Of a stretch of DNA of 64,000 bases, positions 1-8,058 are shown piece after piece; the stretch's first letter is position 1; each line of letters starts with the position of its first letter. The DNA comes from Sphingobacterium sp. UBA2700 (lineage in GTDB: Bacteria; Bacteroidota; Bacteroidia; Sphingobacteriales; Sphingobacteriaceae), in NCBI GenBank assembly GCA_002354335.1, contig DELI01000027.1, forward strand, positions 122,482 to 186,481, read 5' to 3'. A program made the translations under genes and the position numbers. The notes beneath the pieces are model-generated. The model did not search any database. It saw only the letters and a list, made by a program, of their open reading frames with translations, and was not told the origin of the DNA.

Positions 1-8
1 CTTAGAAT

Positions 9-173
9 ATGGATAATCATAACGAATTCGATCTGAACAAATTTCTTTTGAGACATGCAATTTGGATCAAGGAAACTCAATCGCAAGAAAAAGCTGAAAA
101 CTTTATTAAAGAAACATTAAAGGATTATCCAAAGGACAAAAAGAAGTTACTGTTTTTGATAAGGAAAGTTTAG
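9..173 (+). CDS. possible small protein, 54 aa
   Basis: An ATG-to-TAG frame encodes a charged 54-residue peptide, rich in Lys and Glu, with no signal peptide or membrane segment. It lies head-on to the leftward phage operon whose last visible gene ends at 195, so the strand changes here. I recognise no family. The reading frame is plausible in composition but too short to be certain; it could be a chance frame. Confidence 0.25.
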   Translation: MDNHNEFDLNKFLLRHAIWIKETQSQEKAENFIKETLKDYPKDKKKLLFLIRKV

Positions 174-194
174 ATAGCCTAAAGGCTGGTTAGG

Positions 195-675
<481 letters not shown>

Positions 676-849
676 AACTTGAAAATAATTATTTCAAGTT
701 ATGGTTTTTAATTGATATCTAGCCATTGTATATTTGTTATATGTTTTTGAAAATCCAATCTATAATTGAGTTGCTATGCAATTTAGTTATAGCGGGGTAC
801 TACATAAACAAGTTATTTGTTAAAAAGTAGTATTTCGTTATTAGAATGG

Positions 850-899
850 AAACAAAACAAAAACAAAACACTGGCGGCAGTTTTGGGATAACTGTCGCC
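850..899 (-). terminator. rho-independent terminator after the small HTH gene
   Basis: Read on the minus strand, a 10-bp stem (890-899 with 873-882, including one G-U pair) is followed by a T-rich tract (872-850) broken only by single Gs. It sits 57 bases past the stop codon at 956 and would end the PcfK-PcfJ-HTH transcript. Confidence 0.7.
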
Positions 900-955
900 T
901 ATTTATTATTGCCCTGTTTATTTCGTTCAACCATACATGTTATGACTTATATCTG

Positions 956-1126
956 TCATATTCGGGAGTTTGACCGTTTTTGGTCATAATGCTTTTTCGA
1001 TAACATTTTCGTAAGTAGGCGAGACACGGCACTTTCAAATATGCCGTGTTTCTGCGCTAGCTCTTTTAATGTGTATTTACCCGATAACCATTCCACGTAA
1101 ATAGCTTTTTGCTTTGAACTTGTCAT
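956..1126 (-). CDS. small helix-turn-helix protein, 56 aa
   Basis: A 56-residue basic protein whose residues 8-42 form a clear helix-turn-helix of the sigma-70 region 4 / resolvase type: a helix ending in WLSGKYTLKELAQKHGI, a turn, then a recognition helix beginning ESAVSRLLTK. Its ATG begins two bases after the PcfJ stop codon, which suggests translational coupling, and a terminator follows. A DNA-binding role such as a small transcription regulator of the element is likely. Confidence rests on the HTH pattern, the tight coupling and the terminator. Confidence 0.65.
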   Translation of the reverse strand: MTSSKQKAIYVEWLSGKYTLKELAQKHGIFESAVSRLLTKMLSKKHYDQKRSNSRI

Positions 1127-1128
1127 AG

Positions 1129-2430
1129 TTAATTGGCGTTTTGAATGGACTCATAAATGCTACGAATTTTCAACATGTTGTTGGAAAGAAGATTCACGAT
1201 ATCGGAATTGTAAGGACTAGGATTGTTGTGCATGCCTCTAGATTGAACGATATCCATAGATTTTAAAGACACTTCCACTGTTTCTATCGGCTCATCCTTT
1301 ACAAAAGCAGCAAGAATTAAAGAGTCGGACTTTTTATAATATTCGTTTGCGAATACACAATGTTTTAGAATATCGCCTTGATGCATGAATTCTTTTACAG
1401 ACTCCAATACCTTGATAGTAATGTCGCCCTTAGTGAAAGCGATGCCGAAAAACGGAGCTTTCATTTCTCTGTAGAGTTTCTCTTCGCGGGCAACTTTCTC
1501 TCTCTGTGTTTTGAGCCTTGATTTTCGTTCATGCTCATTCTTTTTCCTTACGTATCGGTCGTGCTCTTTGCGTAGATCCCTAGGACAAATATATTTTGGT
1601 GACTTAATATCCTTATTGAAGAACTCTAAAAGTTCTAGGTAGTCTAACCACATACCGCCATCAGAAATACTATATCTGTTTCGCAATGCAATCTTTATGG
1701 AGCTCCAATAGCGATAGATCTTCCCTTCGTTGTTGGAACACTCAGCAAACAGGCTGTACTCCTTTGTTTTTAGCAGTGTTTCTGCTTTGGAGTTATACGC
1801 AAGAATTCTAGACGCTTCTAGAAAGGAAAGTCCTTGCAAGTCTTTATTTATTCCTAATTTTCCGTAGCAGCTCTTAAATTGTGACCATGGATGATACCGG
1901 AAAGGATAGGGGTTGTAACACCAGGAATAATACGGTGACACATTTCTGATTTCCAAATATCCATGCACTGGGTGTCCCTGCCCCATATTACGTAATCGAG
2001 CTACATACTGTATTTTGTTATGGTCGGTGGGAATAAACTGCCTAACGGACTCTTTTACATAGAAACGGGGCTTATTGTAAACCGAATGGTATGATGTTAC
2101 TTCGAATAATCTGATCACTTGTAGCTCTCCAAGAATTTCACCCGAATTCAGCTCAGCAAAAGCAACCCAATATCGCTGGTCAAAGGTTCTTTTCCTGCTG
2201 TTAGTAATGGATAATATTGCTTTACATCCGGGGCATTCTACTTTGCTATCTTTGACCAAATTGATAGGATGGTAATCGCCACAGTCGATACACCAAAACT
2301 GTTTCTTTGTGGCGATGCCCACCTTTTCATTACATTCCTTGAAAGCCCATGTTTCGATATGCTTTTGGATATCCAAAAGACTATTGTTGATTTTGAATAT
2401 TTCGTGCTGAACTTTTGTGCGTGGTTTCAT
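1129..2430 (-). CDS. PcfJ-like protein
   Basis: A 433-residue protein matching the PcfJ family, named from the enterococcal conjugative plasmid pCF10 and frequent in phages and integrated elements of Bacteroidota. A zinc-ribbon-like set of cysteines (Cys47, Cys50, Cys66, Cys69) opens the protein. A long basic helical region follows (about 290-325), then the C-terminal PcfJ core with the pattern MHQGDILKHCVFANEYY and a VSLKSMDIVQSRGMHN strand. The biochemical function of PcfJ is not established; association with DNA processing is inferred from its zinc ribbon and from its pairing with PcfK, which lies immediately upstream (3 bases apart) here. Confidence 0.85.
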   Translation of the reverse strand: MKPRTKVQHEIFKINNSLLDIQKHIETWAFKECNEKVGIATKKQFWCIDCGDYHPINLVKDSKVECPGCKAILSITNSRKRTFDQRYWVAFAELNSGEILGELQVIRLFEVTSYHSVYNKPRFYVKESVRQFIPTDHNKIQYVARLRNMGQGHPVHGYLEIRNVSPYYSWCYNPYPFRYHPWSQFKSCYGKLGINKDLQGLSFLEASRILAYNSKAETLLKTKEYSLFAECSNNEGKIYRYWSSIKIALRNRYSISDGGMWLDYLELLEFFNKDIKSPKYICPRDLRKEHDRYVRKKNEHERKSRLKTQREKVAREEKLYREMKAPFFGIAFTKGDITIKVLESVKEFMHQGDILKHCVFANEYYKKSDSLILAAFVKDEPIETVEVSLKSMDIVQSRGMHNNPSPYNSDIVNLLSNNMLKIRSIYESIQNAN

Positions 2431-2433
2431 ATC

Positions 2434-2793
2434 TTAAAACATTGATAGTTGTTCGAATGGTTCAGTAACTGAGTTTTGTTTTATTGATTTTTTCTTTTGT
2501 GGTGCTGGAACTTTCTTTCCTTGAAAGTCAGTGTGATTCACTACGACCTGTGCGTTTATTGGCTTTCCTACCTCAATCTTTTCTTCATCGTAATAGTGTA
2601 TTGCCATTCCGAAAATTTCTTCATCAGCAAAACCATTGCAGCCACTTCTCTGAACTGTGTTGAGAATGTACGTGATGCAATCCTTAATATTCTTTTTTGG
2701 ATCGTTAAACTTGGCTTCGAAAACCTTATCATTATTGGCAACCCCTAACAGGTGGTTATGAATTACCTTTTCAAATTGCTCTGTGCCTTTCAT
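2434..2793 (-). CDS. PcfK-like protein
   Basis: A 119-residue protein of the PcfK family, recognised by the N-terminal pattern FEKVIHNHLLGVANND, the central DCITYILNTVQRSGCNGFAD helix and an acidic DEEIFGMAIHYYDE segment, followed by a basic disordered tail that ends in EPFEQLSMF. The terminal hydrophobic QLSMF resembles a sliding-clamp-binding peptide (QxxLF-like), which would suit a DNA replication partner; that is my inference. It is co-transcribed with PcfJ. The function of the family is unknown. Confidence 0.85.
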   Translation of the reverse strand: MKGTEQFEKVIHNHLLGVANNDKVFEAKFNDPKKNIKDCITYILNTVQRSGCNGFADEEIFGMAIHYYDEEKIEVGKPINAQVVVNHTDFQGKKVPAPQKKKSIKQNSVTEPFEQLSMF

Positions 2794-2835
2794 CTTTCTT
2801 GCCCTCCATCTTGGTTGTGGGTTTAACTAGCAACT

Positions 2836-3462
2836 TTAGCTAGCGAGGTTTTTAAATGATTTCTTTTGTGCTTCGTGCCATTCTGCTCTGATTCGTTCAT
2901 GGCTTTTAGGTTCGTCGATATCAACGAATAAGACAGTATTCTTGCTGTCATACATTGGGACTGACTTCTTTGGTTTGTGGATCCGATTGGGTAAAACTGT
3001 TTCGTTCTTTTTAAGCTTTACGTGTCCTTTCTGCATGCCGGTTTGGTCGATGACGGAAACATCTTTTTTCTTCTTCGTTGGCTGTGGCTTTAGCTTTGGT
3101 TTCTTGACTTCCTTAGCTGGATTATCTTTTCGATGTTCTCGGAAACGAAGGCTCTTAAACTGTGGCGCTAGTGGATGGTCAGCCGTCAGCTTATGGACCC
3201 AACTTTGATTGACTCCATATTTTTCTGCTACTTCACCTCTTGACATAGTCAATCTGTCTTTAGCCATATCGTCAGCGAGTTTCTTTTGGTTCAAAGCGTT
3301 CTGTTCGGTGATGGTTAACTCTCCGCGTCTGTGTCTAGCTACATGTCTAGCAACTGTAATACGAGATACACCTGTCTTAGTTACTATTTCATGTATCTTT
3401 AAGCCCTGATCGCATAATTGAGTTATCAAGGCTTTGCTTTCCTGTGGTATTTTTCGTGCCAT
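2836..3462 (-). CDS. helix-turn-helix DNA-binding protein
   Basis: A 208-residue, strongly basic protein. Residues 1-45 form a Hin/homeodomain-like helix-turn-helix (GLKIHEIVTKTGVSRITVAR), and residues 70-95 form a second one (SRGEVAEKYGVNQSWVHKLT). The middle (about 115-165) is a Lys/Pro-rich linker and the C-terminus is charged and helical. Two HTH units joined by a flexible linker suggest a sequence-specific regulator or a replication/packaging accessory protein such as a small-terminase analogue. No terminase large subunit is in view, so I keep the general call. Confidence 0.65.
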   Translation of the reverse strand: MARKIPQESKALITQLCDQGLKIHEIVTKTGVSRITVARHVARHRRGELTITEQNALNQKKLADDMAKDRLTMSRGEVAEKYGVNQSWVHKLTADHPLAPQFKSLRFREHRKDNPAKEVKKPKLKPQPTKKKKDVSVIDQTGMQKGHVKLKKNETVLPNRIHKPKKSVPMYDSKNTVLFVDIDEPKSHERIRAEWHEAQKKSFKNLAS

Positions 3463-3474
3463 GGTGTTAAGTGA

Positions 3475-3732
3475 TTAAGAAGTCCTTATTGCGTATTCCT
3501 CAATAGTTTCGAAATCGTGTCCTAGAGGTTTAGAGCACTCAGGACAGTATTCTTCGTAAGTAGGTGGGGTAGAGTAGTCGCCAGAGCAAAACTCTTTGAC
3601 GATAGTCTTGTCATAGTCTATGACCCAACGGCAATTGCTGCAGACCTCTACTCGCTCCTTCGGGTAGTCACGCTCTATACATTCGATTTCTTCCGTATCG
3701 AAGTGGTCGATTAGTCTATATTCGGTGCTCAT
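3475..3732 (-). CDS. zinc-ribbon protein, 85 aa
   Basis: An acidic 85-residue protein with two CxxC knuckles, CSNC at about residues 32-35 and CPEC at about 63-66. Extra Cys residues lie between them, giving a probable zinc ribbon. It sits 12 bases downstream of the HNH gene's 3' neighbour spacing and just before the HTH gene in the operon. Zinc ribbons of this size in phages usually bind nucleic acid or protein partners. No specific function can be given. Confidence 0.55.
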   Translation of the reverse strand: MSTEYRLIDHFDTEEIECIERDYPKERVEVCSNCRWVIDYDKTIVKEFCSGDYSTPPTYEEYCPECSKPLGHDFETIEEYAIRTS

Positions 3733-3752
3733 AAGGACTTCTGTTTTTGGGG

Positions 3753-4154
3753 TTAATTAATTTTGTTTCTACTAAAAGAAAAGCCTTCGCGAATAGCGAA
3801 GGCTGAATCTTCTGTTATCTTATTGTGGCAGTTCCTGCATAGGGGGAGCCAATATTCAATCTTGTTAAGGTTTATCCCCCTGGATTTCATATGATGGACA
3901 TCAGTAGTTAAGTGAGTGCATCCATTTAATTTTGCTTTGCAGTAGGGGTAATCCTCTTTGAATTTCTTAGCAAGTTTGTAGTAAATCCTATCTTCTTTTA
4001 TTCCTTTTTTGGATCGTTTGGGAATAGGTGTGTTTTTCTTTTGGATAGGCTTTTTGGGTTTGGACTTCCAATAGCAACTCTGACATTTCTTTTTGGCATA
4101 GACTAACCTTAGCTGATTACATTCTATGCAAGACATGATTTTCCTATTTATCAT
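3753..4154 (-). CDS. HNH endonuclease
   Basis: A protein of about 133 residues with an N-terminal treble-clef-like cysteine pair set (CIEC and CQSC), a basic linker, and a C-terminal HNH nuclease core: VHHMKSRG supplies the first histidines, NKIEYWLPLCRNCHNKI supplies the Asn and final His, and CRNC is a zinc knuckle. A longer open frame runs upstream but overlaps the 97-residue gene entirely, so I start at the ATG at 4154, just inside that gene's end. The ATG at 4136 is an alternative that begins directly at the cysteine motif. Phage HNH enzymes of this form act in packaging or recombination (NinG-like). The call to HNH is firm, the role is inferred. Confidence 0.8.
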   Translation of the reverse strand: MINRKIMSCIECNQLRLVYAKKKCQSCYWKSKPKKPIQKKNTPIPKRSKKGIKEDRIYYKLAKKFKEDYPYCKAKLNGCTHLTTDVHHMKSRGINLNKIEYWLPLCRNCHNKITEDSAFAIREGFSFSRNKIN

Positions 4155-4437
4155 GCCCTCTTGTCGAATCTTCAATAAATTTCTTTCGCATTCGCAGGAT
4201 GGTGAGTCTTGATGGTCGAGAAATACGGTGAATCTGATAGATGCCAACAGCGTATGGATAATTAGCCATCCAGATATCTTTGCTTCCAAGGAAAGCACCA
4301 AAATTATTATAGTTGGAGAAGCTATGTTCATCCATAAGATTATTGATCACGCTGTCATGGATAGGGCAATAAGGATAGTTCATGAACCAAAACGACGGCC
4401 TGAATATAAACTGCAGGTTTAGAAAGAACTTTTTCAT
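4144..4437 (-). CDS. hypothetical phage protein, 97 aa
   Basis: A 97-residue protein rich in Phe, Tyr and Asn in its first half and basic at the end. It shares its last 11 bases with the start of the HNH gene, as expected for a compact operon. I see no signal peptide, despite the hydrophobic start, and no domain I recognise. Function unknown. Confidence 0.5.
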   Translation of the reverse strand: MKKFFLNLQFIFRPSFWFMNYPYCPIHDSVINNLMDEHSFSNYNNFGAFLGSKDIWMANYPYAVGIYQIHRISRPSRLTILRMRKKFIEDSTRGHDK

Positions 4438-4449
4438 TTCAATTAAGTG

Positions 4450-4854
4450 TTAAAGTGTAATAATTTCTACTTCTGTTTTAGGTGTTCCATCTGTGTAGAC
4501 TTTCAAAGCTTCTGTTAAGCATATACAGCTATCATCTTTCCAATAGACTGTGTTTAAAGCGTCACAAACGAATTTTATTAAATTATCTATATCAGGTCGA
4601 GCAGTATGATAATTGGGTGCTGTAGCCTTTAAAACCATGCTATTTTTACCCGTTCCGTAGTGTGACTTAGGTCGTTGAAAGCTGAAAGTAATTTTTAGAT
4701 GGAGCGGTTGATCGAGTGGGGTAGGCGGTGCGTTCTTCTTGACTTGCCAAAGGAAGTCGCTTTTGTCGTCTTTGCTAGGGTCGTAGTTGAAGCCTTTCCC
4801 CATCCTGTGACGTTTTAAGGCTTTCGGTTCCCCTAGTACTTCAAATTGAATCAT
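4450..4854 (-). CDS. rusA: RusA-family Holliday junction resolvase
   Basis: A 134-residue protein, the usual RusA length. It opens with the beta strand FEVLGEPKALKRHR and carries the family's acidic active-site block RPDIDNLIKFVCDALN followed by a YWKDDSCI strand: the two Asp of PDID and the Asp pair of the later strand are the metal ligands. RusA is a homodimer that cuts four-way DNA junctions; in phages it resolves recombination and replication intermediates. It belongs with the ERF annealing protein and the RecE-like nuclease further upstream in the same operon. The start overlaps the preceding gene by 4 bases (ATGA). Confidence 0.93.
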   Translation of the reverse strand: MIQFEVLGEPKALKRHRMGKGFNYDPSKDDKSDFLWQVKKNAPPTPLDQPLHLKITFSFQRPKSHYGTGKNSMVLKATAPNYHTARPDIDNLIKFVCDALNTVYWKDDSCICLTEALKVYTDGTPKTEVEIITL

Positions 4855-5051
4855 AGGCGCTTGTTTCTTAAAATTTCAAGTGATTCGTTAACTGTTAATG
4901 GCTTAGCATTCATATATCCTAATCCTAGACCAGACGTAATGAATGGAGCTGTCTTTGAATGGTCGATATCTACTAATTCGGAAATGAAGAATACCTTTTC
5001 GTTCTTGTTCCAAAACTTGTAGAACCATCTGTTTTTAGGTGGTGATTTCAT
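4851..5051 (-). CDS. hypothetical phage protein, 66 aa
   Basis: A small 66-residue basic protein with an aromatic N-terminus (WFYKFW) and no recognised domain. It overlaps the preceding gene by 17 bases and the RusA gene by 4 bases, so it is embedded in the translated operon and likely real. Function unknown. Confidence 0.55.
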   Translation of the reverse strand: MKSPPKNRWFYKFWNKNEKVFFISELVDIDHSKTAPFITSGLGLGYMNAKPLTVNESLEILRNKRL

Positions 5052-5892
5052 CGTTCAATAAATCTTTGATTTCTGTTTCCATTTCGATTAGGTTATCGAA
5101 ATATCTCTTTAGCGCGATTCGTTCCGATTCGTTCCGGAGTAGATATTGAAGATCATTTTCTTTTACTGCCTTGGCGGTTTTGCGAGCACATTCGATCTTA
5201 TCGGGTGTTTCTTCTATAGCTCTTTTTAGGAAGTCTACAATTCTTCGGTTTTCGTGCCTTTCATTAAGATTAGTGTCGCTCTGCTTCTCCTGTAAAATCT
5301 TATGCATAGCATCGTAGTACAGTTCGAATTTCACATCATTTGTAAAATGAATTAAGTCAAAATCTTTAACAGCAAACCGGTACAGGTAAACAGCGGTGAC
5401 AGGAATTTGTCCTGTATTTTTATACTTCTCAAATCCAGCAATTAAATCAATCTTTGCTTGCGCTTTTTGCTCTTCCAAAGTTGGTATTTGTCTTTCCGGT
5501 TCCTTAGCCTTAACCTGCTTTGCGATTTCAGCCCGTTTTTCTGACGCGTGGTGAGCTTTTAGAAACTTTATGACACTAACTACCGATAACCCAAAATAGT
5601 CGCCGTAATCGCCTAAAACACCTTTGTTTATTGCGATGGGTATTTCTGATAATCGAATGTTAGGAACGTTCTTTTTAATTTCGAGTGCTATTCCGTCAAA
5701 CAGGTGTGATAACTTCGCTTCATCCTGCGCAAATCCTAAGTCTTTATTCGCTTTGATTAGGGCGGGTAAAACAGCTTTGTCAATATCTAATTCCTCACTC
5801 TCGCGGGCTAGGGGAGAGTCGAACATTTCAACGCATAGTTCCAACCGTTGGAGCGCGCTGTATTTCTCAACTCTAGTTAATCCTGTCTCCAT
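5035..5892 (-). CDS. hypothetical phage replication-region protein
   Basis: A soluble 285-residue, mostly helical protein. The middle (about 140-175) carries a charged helix and a YLYRFAVKDFDLIHF segment seen in many Bacteroidota phage proteins of unknown function. No Walker motif is present, so it is not a DnaC-type loader by itself. It overlaps the replication-initiator-like gene upstream by 20 bases. Position suggests a helicase-loading or replication accessory role; this is inference only. Confidence 0.55.
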   Translation of the reverse strand: METGLTRVEKYSALQRLELCVEMFDSPLARESEELDIDKAVLPALIKANKDLGFAQDEAKLSHLFDGIALEIKKNVPNIRLSEIPIAINKGVLGDYGDYFGLSVVSVIKFLKAHHASEKRAEIAKQVKAKEPERQIPTLEEQKAQAKIDLIAGFEKYKNTGQIPVTAVYLYRFAVKDFDLIHFTNDVKFELYYDAMHKILQEKQSDTNLNERHENRRIVDFLKRAIEETPDKIECARKTAKAVKENDLQYLLRNESERIALKRYFDNLIEMETEIKDLLNDEITT

Positions 5893-6646
5893 ATTTTTTT
5901 TGAATTGATTCGAAGGCTATCTGCTCCGGGGTTTTCTTTGGGGCATCCTTCGATTGGTTTTCTACTTTGGGTTTTCTACCTTGTCGGATCTCCGAGGTAA
6001 CCCATGAATTGAAGTAGCGTTTAAACTCCTGTTCCGTTTCCTCTTCTTTCCCTGCTCCGAGAAGGTGCAGCTCGAACGCGTCAAGCCACACAAGCGCGGC
6101 ACCTGGGAGAAGTTGATTTTTTTTAGAAATAGTATTGAGCCATTCGGAGTGATTCGCGCAACCTTCTTTTAATTTTTTAATTGGTTGTTTACCGAAATTA
6201 AAAATAGTTGGTGTGTGAGTTTTTATATCATTCACTTTACTTTCTCTTTCTATTTCACTTTCTATTTCTCTTTCTCTTTCTAAAGGTGGGTTTTTTTGGG
6301 TTTCCAAATTGGGTTTTTTGGGTTTTTCATCCTTTGGTGGTCGACCTCCTTTTTTGCCATTCTCCCTGTTGGCTTTTTGCTTTCGTAGTCGGGAATTAAC
6401 GGAAATATGAGTGTATTCATTTTCGGATATTTCGAACTTTTCTACAACCTGATTCCAGTCGCCATCATCAACTTTCATGCGTATTCGATTTTCAAAATGA
6501 GACTTATTTGTTTTCATAGTCCCACCGTTGGAATACATTAAAAAAAGGCACTCTAAATAGATGTACCTTTGAGTAGGGGAAAATTCAAAGAAGGTATCAC
6601 TAAACCACCAATCTTTTGGGTAAAAAGTGAATCCTAATTGTGACAT
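5873..6646 (-). CDS. replication initiation-like protein (DUF1376/DnaD-like)
   Basis: A 257-residue protein with the layout of phage replisome organisers. An N-terminal winged-helix-like domain opens with FTFYPKDWWFSDTFFEFSP and continues to about residue 90. A low-complexity charged linker follows, including ENGKKGGRPPK (about 95-105) and a Glu/Arg repeat. The C-terminal helical domain contains WLDAFELHLL and FKRYFNSWV. Proteins of this layout bind the replication origin and recruit the helicase. The Arg/Glu repeat on the opposite strand produces a spurious frame. Recognition is by architecture rather than an exact family match. Confidence 0.6.
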   Translation of the reverse strand: MSQLGFTFYPKDWWFSDTFFEFSPTQRYIYLECLFLMYSNGGTMKTNKSHFENRIRMKVDDGDWNQVVEKFEISENEYTHISVNSRLRKQKANRENGKKGGRPPKDEKPKKPNLETQKNPPLEREREIESEIERESKVNDIKTHTPTIFNFGKQPIKKLKEGCANHSEWLNTISKKNQLLPGAALVWLDAFELHLLGAGKEEETEQEFKRYFNSWVTSEIRQGRKPKVENQSKDAPKKTPEQIAFESIQKKYGDRIN

Positions 6647-6660
6647 AAACGTATATTTGT

Positions 6661-6897
6661 TTAATAAGCCTTTGCTCTAATTTCTCGACTATAGCCGATG
6701 ATCTTAGTTACTACTTTGTTAGTATCTACTTTTGAGAGTATTCCTTGAATACCCATGTCTTTGCAAGCGTTTAAAGCTTCTATAGCTTTTTCTTCATTGC
6801 TGAATCGTAGCGTTACTAAGGAATACTCAGGGGCTACTAAACGAAAAGGCTTAGTAAAGTCTTCTTCACTAAGCCAGTTTTTATAAATGTTTTTCAT
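6661..6897 (-). CDS. hypothetical phage protein, 78 aa
   Basis: A 78-residue soluble protein with an alternating strand-helix-strand pattern in the last 50 residues (LVTLRFSNEEKAIEALNACK) that resembles a small ferredoxin-like fold. It follows the next upstream gene with a 2-base gap. No family recognised. Confidence 0.5.
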   Translation of the reverse strand: MKNIYKNWLSEEDFTKPFRLVAPEYSLVTLRFSNEEKAIEALNACKDMGIQGILSKVDTNKVVTKIIGYSREIRAKAY

Positions 6898-6899
6898 TG

Positions 6900-7289
6900 T
6901 TATTTTTGGTTTTCGAAATCGTCATTCATCTTCCGGAGGTAATCGGTACCCTTTAAACCGAAATTCCGCATCAATCTGTAGACCTCATAAGCGTGATCTC
7001 CTTGCATCTGATCTTCAAACTCGATTTTCATAGCGATGATTGGAGATACTAATTGACGAAGTCGTTTACCGCTACTTTCCATTCCTTTTAACACTGTGTT
7101 AACACGAATAGATACTTCGGGCATTTTAAGGTCTTTTAAGCCTAGTGTGAAGCATGTATGCATCAATTCGATAGATATGTCCGCTAATGCTAAATGAAGT
7201 CGTACATGCGATCGTAAGCGTTCGCGTTCCTGTTGTATGAACGCATTTTGCGAAACTTGTTCCGGGGTTAACATCTTTTTTATCTTCAT
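6900..7289 (-). CDS. hypothetical phage protein, 129 aa
   Basis: A 129-residue, almost entirely helical protein (EQVSQNAFIQQERERLR; RLRQLVSPIIAMKIEFEDQ). Its start overlaps the preceding gene by 4 bases (ATGA), a sign of coupled translation. No known domain; a structural or adaptor role cannot be excluded. Confidence 0.5.
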   Translation of the reverse strand: MKIKKMLTPEQVSQNAFIQQERERLRSHVRLHLALADISIELMHTCFTLGLKDLKMPEVSIRVNTVLKGMESSGKRLRQLVSPIIAMKIEFEDQMQGDHAYEVYRLMRNFGLKGTDYLRKMNDDFENQK

Positions 7290-7654
7290 TCTGTAATTTC
7301 GGTTAGCTCATTTTGGAGGGATTGAATTTTAGCAGAAATAAGCTTAGCCCTTACCATTTTACTATCGAGGTTAGGGATATGCTTTTCGATAAGTTCTGTT
7401 AAGTCCTGGAGAATCTCTGCAGCATACATTCCTTTAAATCCAGGTCGTGTTGTGACGAGTATATTATCGTCCGCGAATACCGATAAAGAGAAGTGTTCGT
7501 CCCCCAAAAATTCGTGATCTAAACATATTTCTCTTTCCGTAATAGAAATTGTGGTCCTATTTGGAAGTGAAATACGAAAGGGGGCAGATATCAATTGCTG
7601 GTAGGGGATAAGCTCTTTAACAAGTATATCCGCTATTTTTTCCGTTAAGTTCAT
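7286..7654 (-). CDS. hypothetical phage protein, 122 aa
   Basis: A 122-residue protein with beta strands in the first two thirds (ISLPNRTTISITEREICLD) and a C-terminal coiled helix (SAKIQSLQNELTEIT). Embedded between overlapping genes of the early operon. I recognise no family. Confidence 0.5.
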   Translation of the reverse strand: MNLTEKIADILVKELIPYQQLISAPFRISLPNRTTISITEREICLDHEFLGDEHFSLSVFADDNILVTTRPGFKGMYAAEILQDLTELIEKHIPNLDSKMVRAKLISAKIQSLQNELTEITE

Positions 7655-7664
7655 ATTCTATTTA

Positions 7665-7919
7665 TTATTCGGGGATCTGATAATCAAGATATACAGCGCA
7701 TATCCTGATAATATCCTCGATGTAGTTAGAAAATTGGGTTGTTGTTAAATCCTTTGTGGATGGAGTATTAAGAAGCGTTTTCCAGAACTTATGTACTAAT
7801 TCTGGGTGCGAAAACCTTTCTTTCTCCCATCCTGCGTAAAGGAGAGCATTAGAGGAATGAGGTATTAATACTCCCCAGTAGTATTTATTGTGATCCGTCG
7901 ATCGTTTGTTTTCCATCAA
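7665..7919 (-). CDS. NinB-like recombination protein, C-terminal half
   Basis: An 84-residue protein with the pattern RSTDHNKYYWGVLIP near the N-terminus, then a His-Glu/Lys helix and the ending STKDLTTTQFSNYIEDI-IRICA. This matches the C-terminal half of the NinB/Orf family, which in lambda binds single-stranded DNA and helps the annealing pathway. The N-terminal half of typical NinB is absent, so this is either a short version or one half of a split protein. Its gene start lies inside the preceding 57-residue frame. Position beside ERF and the RecE-like nuclease supports a recombination role. Family call is by motif memory, hence moderate. Confidence 0.5.
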   Translation of the reverse strand: MMENKRSTDHNKYYWGVLIPHSSNALLYAGWEKERFSHPELVHKFWKTLLNTPSTKDLTTTQFSNYIEDIIRICAVYLDYQIPE

Positions 7920-8058
7920 GCAATCGAATTAAGGTGTTATAATATACTTGCTTCATCACCGGGTCAACCTCTTTATAGAGCTTCTCGGCGTAGTACTTTG
8001 TAATATCGCTAGTGTGGCTTATCGATGGGGTATATCCCGTTGTGGCTTCTGTATTCAT
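7885..8058 (-). CDS. small overlapping protein, 57 aa
   Basis: An ATG-started frame of 57 residues fills the only gap in this part of the operon (7920-8008). It overlaps the end of the nuclease gene by 50 bases and the start of the NinB-like gene by 35 bases, each in a different frame. The C-terminal two thirds (ITKYYAEKLYKEV, then MKQVYYNTLIRLLDGKQ) are charged, helical and protein-like. If real it would be translated by termination-reinitiation. Function unknown. Confidence 0.5.
   Translation of the reverse strand: MNTEATTGYTPSISHTSDITKYYAEKLYKEVDPVMKQVYYNTLIRLLDGKQTIDGSQ

Noticed and set aside
846-989. 47-residue plus-strand frame
   Set aside because: It covers the terminator stem and overlaps the well-supported minus-strand HTH gene.
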